A DNA stretch of 64,000 bases from VRUE01 sp963714155 (lineage in GTDB: Bacteria; Actinomycetota; Thermoleophilia; Solirubrobacterales; 70-9). Where the stretch lies: positions 186,001-250,000 of the forward strand of contig OY970236.1 in the NCBI GenBank assembly GCA_963714155.1, in the 5' to 3' direction. The notes beneath the pieces are model-generated. The model was not told the DNA's origin and did not search any database. It worked only from the letters and a program-made list of their open reading frames with translations. A program made the translations under genes and the position numbers. This document shows positions 54,938 to 62,698 of the stretch, in pieces (the stretch's first letter is position 1; every line of letters begins with the position of its first letter).

Positions 54938-55641
54938 TCCGCCGCCGCCCCGTCCCGCGCCAGCCGCTCGGCCTCCTCGTTGCCCAGATACGGGGCAAGG
55001 ATCAGCTCGACCAGGTCCGGCAGCAGCTGCTCAAGCTGCTCGGTGCGACCGGCGCTGATCTCGCGCACGATCAGCGAGACGATGCCACCGACCAGGGTTT
55101 CCTCGGTGGCCTCGGGCAGCGGGCGCTCGCCGCTGTGCTCGGGCCGGCCGGCCTTGAGGATGGTGACGAAGCCCTGCATCGTGGCGCGGTGGCGGGCGGC
55201 GATCTCACCGCCCGCGGCGACCGGCTCGACCATGCAGAGGCGCGCCAGCTCGGGCTCGGCGGCAAGGAAGCGCAGCATCGTCGCCAGCGCCACCCGGACC
55301 TGCTGCGGCCAGTCGGCGAAGGACTCCGCCGCGGCGCGCATCGAGTTCCGGATGTGGTCGGCGACCATGTCGTAGGCGGCGAGGAAGCAGGCTTCCTTGT
55401 CGTCGAAGTGCTCGTAGAAGGTGCGGCGGGAGACCGAGGCCGCCTTGGTGATGTTGGCGACCGTGGTCGCGTTGTAGCCGCGCTCGGCGACGGTGTCGAC
55501 AAGGGCGGTGATGATCCGCTCGCGCTGGTTTTGCTCGATGAACTCGCGCGGCAGGCCGTGGCGGCCGGCGGGCAGGCGCGGTGAGGCTCCCGCCGCCGCG
55601 GAATCCGCCTCTTTGCCCTTTTGCGCCGCCCCCTTTGCCAC
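54934..55641 (-). CDS. TetR-family regulator e
   Basis: A 235-residue TetR regulator, paralogue of regulator a. The RLPAGRHGLPREFIEQNQRER lead-in (motif G-R-H-G-L-P-R-E-F) and HTH NATTVANITKAASVSRRTFYEHFDDKEACFLAAYDM (motif) align along their full length with a. GTG 55641 lies six bases after a TATGGT box (55653-55648). It ends in convergence with VapC and is followed upstream by regulators f and g on the same strand. Confidence 0.9.
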   Translation of the reverse strand: MAKGAAQKGKEADSAAAGASPRLPAGRHGLPREFIEQNQRERIITALVDTVAERGYNATTVANITKAASVSRRTFYEHFDDKEACFLAAYDMVADHIRNSMRAAAESFADWPQQVRVALATMLRFLAAEPELARLCMVEPVAAGGEIAARHRATMQGFVTILKAGRPEHSGERPLPEATEETLVGGIVSLIVREISAGRTEQLEQLLPDLVELILAPYLGNEEAERLARDGAAAD

Positions 55642-55657
55642 GGACCGACCATACCCG

Positions 55658-56293
55658 CTAGCGCAGCGACTGGACCAGCAGCTCGTCCTCGGCGACGCGC
55701 GAGCCGAGGTAGGGCATCACCGCCATGTAGACGAGCTCGGGCAGGAAGTCCTCGCCGCGCTCGAGGCAGCCGTCTTCGACCCGACCGAGGACCGTGCCGT
55801 AGATCGCCCCGGCGACGATTTCGGCGGTGCAGCGGGAAACCGATTCGGGCTTCTCCAGCTCCTCGCGGCCGCCGTCGAGGATGTCGGCGAGCCGCTGCAG
55901 CGCCTGGTCGCGGCGGGCCTGGGCGCCGTTGCCGGTGCCATTCACCTCGACCACCAGGAAGCGGGCGCGGATGGGATCCTCGCCGAGAAAGCGCATCGCC
56001 GCCCAGCCGGCGGCCCAGACGCGATCGTGCCATGAGGTTGGGCCGGAGTAGGCGCTGAGCACCCGCTCGCAGAACTCCGCTGCCAGCTCGTCGTGGACGC
56101 AGAGGAAGCAGTCCTCCTTGCCGGCGAAGCAGCGGTCGAAGTGCGAGCGCCGCGTGCGGGCCTGTTCGCAGACCATCTCGATGCTGGTCTGCGCGTAACC
56201 GCGGTTGCCGACCAGGTCGATCATCGCCGCGGCGATCCGGGCGCGGACGGGGTCGTCCAGGGCGCGAGGCGGTCCTCCGTTGCCGGTTCTCAC
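55658..56293 (-). CDS. TetR-family regulator f
   Basis: A ~211-residue TetR-like regulator with an atypical HTH: QTSIEMVCEQARTRRSHFDRCFAGKEDCFLCV (motif), where the usual T-F-Y becomes S-H-F. The ligand domain contains R-A-R-F-L-V-V-E-V-N-G-T-G-N-G. GTG 56293 is preferred because the longer frame (to 56359) would overlap regulator g by 32 bases. It lies between e and g, where the first block has nothing between a and b. Cys-rich for this family (about five Cys). Confidence 0.82.
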   Translation of the reverse strand: MRTGNGGPPRALDDPVRARIAAAMIDLVGNRGYAQTSIEMVCEQARTRRSHFDRCFAGKEDCFLCVHDELAAEFCERVLSAYSGPTSWHDRVWAAGWAAMRFLGEDPIRARFLVVEVNGTGNGAQARRDQALQRLADILDGGREELEKPESVSRCTAEIVAGAIYGTVLGRVEDGCLERGEDFLPELVYMAVMPYLGSRVAEDELLVQSLR

Positions 56294-56327
56294 ATCAGCC
56301 CGGCCCTCCCCCTGCGCTCGCTTTTGC

Positions 56328-57017
56328 TCAAGCCGCGGCGGCACGGGCGAGAGCCGCATCTGCCGCGCGCCCCGCCTCGACCTCGCCGACGTAGGGAGTC
56401 AGCGTCACCTGCAGCATCTCCGGCAGCAGGCCCTTGATCTCGTCCACCTGATCGGCCAGCAGCCGCTGGTGGACGAGCCAGGCCAGCCCCCCCACGACCG
56501 CGACCTCGAGCCCATCGGGCAAGCGGCCCGCCCGCGGGTTGTGGACGCGCCCCTCGCGCAGCTTCGGCGCCAGCTTCTCCAGCATTCCCTGGTAGCGCTT
56601 CAGCGCCTCGCCGCCGGCCGCTTGGGCCTCGACGATGCAGAGGCGCGCGCGCGAGGGCTCCTTGACGATCATCTCGAGTGTGATCTCGAGCCCGCTGGCG
56701 ACCTGATCGGCCCACTCCTGTTCGGGATCGAGCAGCTCGTCGTAGACCTCCGCCGCCGCATCCATCGTCTCGTCGAAAGCGGCGAGGAAGCACTCCTCCT
56801 TGCTGGAGAACTGCTCGTAGAAGGTCGAGAGGGCGACGCGAGCCGTTTTGGCGATCAGCTCGATCGTGGTCTTCTGGTAGCCACGCTCGGCGACGAGCTC
56901 CGCCGTCGCCAGCAGCATTCGCTCGCGCTGGTTCTGAGTGACGAAATCGCGGGGCACCAGGTGCCTTCCCGGAGGCATCGTGGCGAGCCTTTCGGAGAGC
57001 GATCGTGAATCCGCCAT
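56328..57017 (-). CDS. TetR-family regulator g
   Basis: A 229-residue TetR regulator, paralogue of regulator b in its ligand domain (R-A-R-L-C-I-V-E-A-Q, G-L-A-W-L-V) but with the G-R-H-L-V-P-R-D-F lead-in of the a/e type. HTH: TTIELIAKTARVALSTFYEQFSSKEECFLAAF (motif). ATG 57017 lies six bases after a TACCTT box (57029-57024); the longer frame to 57038 is rejected. It is divergent from regulator h across an A/T-rich gap. Confidence 0.9.
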   Translation of the reverse strand: MADSRSLSERLATMPPGRHLVPRDFVTQNQRERMLLATAELVAERGYQKTTIELIAKTARVALSTFYEQFSSKEECFLAAFDETMDAAAEVYDELLDPEQEWADQVASGLEITLEMIVKEPSRARLCIVEAQAAGGEALKRYQGMLEKLAPKLREGRVHNPRAGRLPDGLEVAVVGGLAWLVHQRLLADQVDEIKGLLPEMLQVTLTPYVGEVEAGRAADAALARAAAA

Positions 57018-57155
57018 GCCGCCAAGGTACCAAAACATACATTTGATGTCTACTTCCTTGCTTTACAGAAAACATTGCGTTCTGGTCATTCGTTGTTTTT
57101 GAAAGCTGCTATACCTAGACAAAAGGTCACTGTTTGCAAAACTGGTAGGACCTCG
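57018..57155. promoter_or_regulatory. A/T-rich divergent promoter region between TetR genes g and h
   Basis: A 138-base A/T-rich gap with a minus-strand TACCTT box (57029-57024) and a plus-strand TATACC near 57110. It corresponds in position to the gap between b and c in the first TetR block. I found no long palindrome. Confidence 0.4.
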
Positions 57156-57869
57156 ATGTCGGAATCTCCCAGCGCACCCGCCAAAGAAGAGGAGCTCGCC
57201 CCGGTAGTTCCCTTCCCGGGACTGCGCTCGCGGGCTCCCCGCGAGCGCCTGCTGGAGGCGGTCCTCCTGGTCAGCGGCGAGCTCGGCTACGAACAGGTCG
57301 CGGTCAAACACGTGATCGAGCGGGCGCGGGCCAGCCGGGCGACTTTCTACAAGTACTTCGAGGACCGGGACGACTGCTTCGCGCAGGCCTACGGCGATGC
57401 CAGCTCCTGGCTCTACCAGCGGCTGATCGGCGCCGCCAAGCGGCAGCCGAGCTGGCGCGAGGGCCTGCGCGCCGGGATGGCCGAGCTGCTCGAGTTCTGC
57501 GCCAACCAGCCGGCGCTCGCGAAGGCGATCTTCGTCGAGGTCCATGCGGCGGGCGAGCAGTCGCTCGCCCAGCGGCGCGATTTGATGGAGCGCCTCTCCC
57601 ACGCACTTGACAGCGCGCGCCGCGAGATTCCCTCTCGCCAAGCTCCACCTCCAGTTACGTCGACCTTCATGGTAGGCGCTATCGACACTCTTGTGTGCGC
57701 GAAGTTGATGGACGGCGATGCGGCCAAGGTGCCGGAGATGCTTCCCGGCCTCCTTTACTTCGTCGTCATGCAGTACTTCGGCGAGGACGCCGCTTGGGAA
57801 GAGATGACCGCCGCTTCCGTGGCGACCTGGCACTCGCGGCGCAGCGCGGCCTCGCAGAGGCCCAGCTGA
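57156..57869 (+). CDS. TetR-family regulator h
   Basis: A 237-residue TetR regulator, paralogue of regulator c. HTH: VAVKHVIERARASRATFYKYFEDRDDCFAQAYGD (motif; c has D-C-F-A-Q-A-Y-G-A). ATG 57156 (MSESPSAPAKEEE) is chosen over ATG 57075 because the extra 27 residues lie in the A/T-rich promoter gap. It converges on the carboxylase gene 30 bases away. Confidence 0.88.
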   Translation: MSESPSAPAKEEELAPVVPFPGLRSRAPRERLLEAVLLVSGELGYEQVAVKHVIERARASRATFYKYFEDRDDCFAQAYGDASSWLYQRLIGAAKRQPSWREGLRAGMAELLEFCANQPALAKAIFVEVHAAGEQSLAQRRDLMERLSHALDSARREIPSRQAPPPVTSTFMVGAIDTLVCAKLMDGDAAKVPEMLPGLLYFVVMQYFGEDAAWEEMTAASVATWHSRRSAASQRPS

Positions 57870-57899
57870 GGGGGATCGCGATGGGTTTTCCCCGCCCGC

Positions 57900-59468
<1,569 letters not shown>

Positions 59469-59478
59469 CGGGCGCGGA

Positions 59479-59484
59479 AGTCTA
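59479..59484 (-). promoter_or_regulatory. -10 box (TAGACT) of the carboxylase gene
   Basis: TAGACT on the minus strand lies ten bases before the ATG at 59468 and just after the stop of the small upstream gene, suggesting a separate leaderless transcript. Confidence 0.4.
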
Positions 59485-59514
59485 TTTACCCGCGCGTCTG
59501 GAAGCGGCGATGTC

Positions 59515-59745
59515 TCAGGCGCTGCCGAACGGCTGCTTCTGCGGTTCGGCGAGCTCGTCGAGGACACGCTCGAGGTCGGCCTCGGCGAGGCCGGACTGCT
59601 CGCTGGCACGCAGCTGAACCCGCGTGCCAAAGCCCTTCTCGGCCATCGTCACCTCGACCCCTTCGACATCGGTGATCAACTCGATCAGCTCCGGCTCGGA
59701 CTTCATCAGCGTGCGTGAGGCCTCGATCATGCGGGCCGCTTCCAC
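59515..59745 (-). CDS. Small protein upstream of the carboxylase gene
   Basis: A protein of ~76 residues (starts GTG 59769, GTG 59745 or ATG 59730 are all possible). The core MIEASRTLMKSEPELIELI (motif) then V-T-M-A-E-K-G-F-G-T-R-V-Q-L-R predicts helix-strand-strand-helix. In position it resembles the small epsilon subunit genes found next to actinobacterial acyl-CoA carboxylase beta genes, but the sequence does not look like known epsilon subunits. It lies 46 bases before pccB on the same strand. Coding status is moderately supported by third-position GC. Confidence 0.45.
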   Translation of the reverse strand: MEAARMIEASRTLMKSEPELIELITDVEGVEVTMAEKGFGTRVQLRASEQSGLAEADLERVLDELAEPQKQPFGSA

Positions 59746-59818
59746 CTCGATCCCCCCGTTCCTCCCCACTTTGGACGCTTGGGCGGGTCCGTTCAGGGGG
59801 ACTCAGGGGGAGAGTGGG

Positions 59819-59868
59819 CGCCCTTCCGACATTGACCCACTTCAGGTGTGGTCAATGTCGGAAGGGCG
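59819..59868. repeat. Hairpin at the 5' end of the AbiEi/DUF559 gene
   Basis: Perfect 19-base arms (CGCCCTTCCGACATTGACC at 59819-59837 and its complement at 59850-59868) around a 12-base loop CACTTCAGGTGT. The right arm contains the proposed ATG start (59855-59857). The inner TTGACC...GGTCAA and the loop match the 3' hairpin of the same gene. Confidence 0.7.
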
Positions 59869-60811
59869 TAAGTACAAGCGGAGCAAGGCGGCGTGGGAGC
59901 TGGCGGGGCGGCAGCATGGGATGGTGGCGCGGCGGCAGCTGTTGGCGCTGGGGTTCAACGCGCGGGAAATCGAGCATCGGGTGGCACGGGGACGGCTGCA
60001 TCTCGTGATGCGCGGCGTGTATGCGGTGGGCTGGCCGTGGCTCACGCCCAAGCGGCGCTGGATGGCTGGCGTGTTGGCCTGTGGGGAGGACGCCGTGCTG
60101 AGCCATCGCAGCGCGGCAGCGCTTTGGGGAATCGGAACGGACAGTGGCCGCGATATCGATGTGAGCGTGCGCCGCCGCACCAGGCTTAGCCGGCCCGGGA
60201 TTCGTGTCCGCTCGCGCTTCGGCCTCGATCAAGGCGACATCGCGCGCCGCGATGGAATCCCCGTGACCGGCATCGTGCGAACGCTGGTCGACATAGCTGC
60301 TGAACTCAGCCCAAGCGCGGTCGAGCGAGCGGTGAACGAGGCGGACAAGTTGGACCTGATCGATCCCGAGGCCCTACGCTCGGCACTCGACGACTACGAC
60401 GGAGAGTCGGGAGTACGCCGCCTGCGCGCAATCCTCAATGCCCGCACATTTCGCCTCTCCGACTCTGACCTGGAGATCATCTTTCGACCGATCGCCGAGA
60501 GAGCGGGTCTCCCTCTCCCCCTCACCAAGCAGATGGTCAACGGCTTCGAAGTCGACTTCTATTGGCCTGAGCTCGGCCTGGTCATCGAGACTGACGGCCT
60601 CCGCTACCACCGAACGCCCGCCGCTCAAGCCCGCGATGCCCGCCGCGATCGGACCCACACGCTCGCCGGGATGACTCCGCTCCGCTTCACCCACTACGAG
60701 GTCAAGTACGAGGGAGCAAAGGTCGCGCGTGCGTTGAAGCGCGTCGCCACATTGCTCAACAAACGTGAAGCGAGAGTTGACCCCTCCAGGGGTGGGTCAA
60801 CTCTCGCTTGA
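59855..60811 (+). CDS. AbiEi-type HTH / DUF559 (Vsr-like) endonuclease-domain protein
   Basis: A ~318-residue protein. The N-terminal ~60 residues (KAAWELAGRQHGMVARRQLLALGFNAREIEHRV, motif) match the AbiEi antitoxin-type winged helix. The middle holds AVLSHRSAAALWGI and an R-T-L-V-D-I-A segment typical of the family. The C-terminal DUF559 domain has VIETDGLRYHRTPAAQARDARRDR (motif), a PD-(D/E)xK Vsr-like nuclease core. No AbiEii partner is adjacent. The start ATG lies in a perfect hairpin and the stop codon in a second, related one. Nuclease activity is inferred from family. Confidence 0.72.
   Translation: MSEGRKYKRSKAAWELAGRQHGMVARRQLLALGFNAREIEHRVARGRLHLVMRGVYAVGWPWLTPKRRWMAGVLACGEDAVLSHRSAAALWGIGTDSGRDIDVSVRRRTRLSRPGIRVRSRFGLDQGDIARRDGIPVTGIVRTLVDIAAELSPSAVERAVNEADKLDLIDPEALRSALDDYDGESGVRRLRAILNARTFRLSDSDLEIIFRPIAERAGLPLPLTKQMVNGFEVDFYWPELGLVIETDGLRYHRTPAAQARDARRDRTHTLAGMTPLRFTHYEVKYEGAKVARALKRVATLLNKREARVDPSRGGSTLA
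60768..60809. repeat. Hairpin at the 3' end of the AbiEi/DUF559 gene
   Basis: Perfect 16-base arms (AAGCGAGAGTTGACCC at 60768-60783 and its complement at 60794-60809). The inner TTGACC...GGTCAA spans 24 bases as in the 5' hairpin and shares CT-(T/C)-CAGG-(T/G)-GTGG; the outer arm is different. It encodes the last residues, and the stop codon overlaps its end. Confidence 0.7.
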
Positions 60812-60859
60812 GAGATCTTGAGCGTACGAAACCGGGGCGTGAGCCAGGTCTGGGAGCGG

Positions 60860-62485
60860 TTAGAAGAACGCCCCGCCCTTGTATTCGCCGAAGACGTCGC
60901 GCATGGCGCCGCAGACCTCGCCGATCGAGGCGTCGGCGGCCAGGGCGGCGCGGATCGGGTGCAGGAGGTTGCCGTCGCCGCGGGCGACGTCGCGCAGGGC
61001 GTCGAGCTTGGCGTCGACGCCAGCCTGGTCGCGACGCTCCTTGAAGGCTTTGAGGCGGGCGAGCTGGCTCTGCTCGGCCTCGGGGTCGACGCGAAGGATG
61101 TCGACGTCGTCGACCTGGTCGGTGACGTACTTATTGACGCCGACGATGATGTCCTGGCCGCTCTTGTAGCGCTCGTGGTAGCTGTGCGCGGACTCCTCGA
61201 TCTCGCGCTGCATGAACTCCAGCGCCTCGACCGAGCCGCCGAGCTCTTCGACCTTCTCCATCAGCTCCCAGGACCGCGCTTCGACCTCGTCGGTGAGCGA
61301 CTCGACGAAGTAGGAGCCGGCGAAGGGATCGACGGTGTCGGCGGCGCCGGACTCGTGGGCGAGCACCTGCTGGGTGCGCAGGGCGATCCGGGCCGAGCGC
61401 TCGGTCGGCAGCGCCAGCGCCTCGTCGAAGCCGTTGGTGTGCAGGCTCTGGGTGCCGCCGCAGACCGCGGCGAAGCCCTGCAGGGCGACGCGGATGATGT
61501 TGACCTCGGGCTGCTGGGCCTGCAGCGTCACGCCGCCGGTCTGGGTGTGGAAGCGGATCTTCATCGAGTTCGGGTTCTCGGCCCCGAAGCGCTCGGCGAC
61601 GATCTTCGCCCACATCCGCCGCACCGCGCGGAACTTGGCGATCTCCTGGAAGACCTGGTTGTGGCCGTTGAAGAAGAAGGCGAGGCGAGGGGCGAACTCG
61701 TCGATCTCAAGGCCGCGCGCAATAGCCGCTTCGACGTAGGCGATCGCGTTGGAGAGGGTGAAGGCCACCTCCTGCACAGCCGAGCAGCCCTTCTCGCGGA
61801 TGTGGTAGCCGGAGATCGAGATCGTGTTCCACTTCGGCACGTTGCGGTGGCAGTACTCGAAGATGTCGGTGGTGAGGCGCATCGTCGGCACCGGCGGGTA
61901 GATGTAGTTGCCGCGCGCCATGTACTCCTTGAGCACGTCGTTTTGGACCGTGCCGCGCAGCTTCTCCGAGGGCACGCCCTGTTCCTCGCCGACCAGCTCG
62001 TAGAGCAGCAGCAGCACCGCGGCGGGCGCGTTGATCGTCATCGAGGTCGAGACGCTGTCGAGCGGGATCTGGTCGAAGCAGATCCGCATGTCCTCGATCG
62101 TGTCGATCGGCACCCCGGTGCGGCCGACCTCACCGTGGCAGAGCGGGTCGTCGGAGTCGCGGCCGAGCTGGGTTGGCAGGTCGAAGGCCATCGAGAGCCC
62201 GGTCGAACCGTGCTCGATCAGGTAGCGGTAGCGCTCGTTGGTGTCCTCGGGGGTGGCGAAGCCGGCGTACTGGCGCATCGTCCAGAGCCGGTCGCGATAC
62301 ATCCCGTCGTGAATCCCCCGCGTGAAGGGCGGCGACCCTGGCTCACCGAGGCGCTCCTCCAGGCCGGGCGCGACGTCGTCGGCGTCGTAGACGCGCTCTA
62401 TCTCGATGCCGGAATCGGTGAAGACGCGCTCATCCTCCGGGCCGACAACGGGGGCGATCGTGCGGTGGGTCTCTTCGGTAGCCAT
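60860..62485 (-). CDS. Methylmalonyl-CoA mutase, catalytic subunit without B12 domain
   Basis: A 541-residue (beta/alpha)8 barrel subunit. WTMRQYAGFATPEDTNERYRYL (~68-89) carries the Tyr that in methylmalonyl-CoA mutase stacks on B12 (isobutyryl-CoA mutases have Phe). LKEYMARGNYIYPP, TISISGYHIREKGCSA and GVTLQAQQPEVNIIRVALQG follow. There is no C-terminal cobalamin-binding domain, so it must pair with a separate ~130-residue B12 subunit, which is not in the window. It would convert methylmalonyl-CoA to succinyl-CoA, after the carboxylase nearby. ATG 62485 follows a TATCCT box by six bases. Confidence 0.92.
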   Translation of the reverse strand: MATEETHRTIAPVVGPEDERVFTDSGIEIERVYDADDVAPGLEERLGEPGSPPFTRGIHDGMYRDRLWTMRQYAGFATPEDTNERYRYLIEHGSTGLSMAFDLPTQLGRDSDDPLCHGEVGRTGVPIDTIEDMRICFDQIPLDSVSTSMTINAPAAVLLLLYELVGEEQGVPSEKLRGTVQNDVLKEYMARGNYIYPPVPTMRLTTDIFEYCHRNVPKWNTISISGYHIREKGCSAVQEVAFTLSNAIAYVEAAIARGLEIDEFAPRLAFFFNGHNQVFQEIAKFRAVRRMWAKIVAERFGAENPNSMKIRFHTQTGGVTLQAQQPEVNIIRVALQGFAAVCGGTQSLHTNGFDEALALPTERSARIALRTQQVLAHESGAADTVDPFAGSYFVESLTDEVEARSWELMEKVEELGGSVEALEFMQREIEESAHSYHERYKSGQDIIVGVNKYVTDQVDDVDILRVDPEAEQSQLARLKAFKERRDQAGVDAKLDALRDVARGDGNLLHPIRAALAADASIGEVCGAMRDVFGEYKGGAFF

Positions 62486-62491
62486 GCCAAC

Positions 62492-62497
62492 AGGATA
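62492..62497 (-). promoter_or_regulatory. -10 box (TATCCT) of the mutase gene
   Basis: TATCCT on the minus strand ends six bases before the ATG at 62485, with no Shine-Dalgarno. Confidence 0.4.
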
Positions 62498-62565
62498 TGT
62501 GGGAGCGGAGCATCGCGACCAAGTAGCGCTATCGCCGCGCCGCCGGACCCTGGTCTAGTTTGCTC

Positions 62566-62580
62566 AACTATTTAAGTTGC
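62566..62580. promoter_or_regulatory. CAACT-ATTTA-AGTTG inverted repeat in a divergent promoter region
   Basis: A five-base inverted repeat with a five-base A/T spacer in the 213-base gap between the mutase gene and the divergent rightmost gene. It is one of few A/T-rich spots here and could be an operator for either gene. The rest of the gap shows nothing else recognisable. Confidence 0.3.
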
Positions 62581-62698
62581 ATTTGTGTGTTCCCTTCTGT
62601 ACCTTCGCCCGTACCGGAGCAGCTAGGAGGCCGTTCCGGTTCGTGGACTCAAAGCGCGCATGGCGCCGAGCCATGCTGGAGGGGAAGGGGATTGGGAG

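Noticed and set aside
51538..57869. Horizontal genomic island around the TetR array
   Set aside because: No integrase, tRNA end, flanking direct repeat or clear change in codon use was seen; duplication within the lineage explains the array better.
59515..59769. Naming the small ORF as an acyl-CoA carboxylase epsilon subunit
   Set aside because: Only its position fits. The sequence shows none of the usual epsilon-subunit features that I know.
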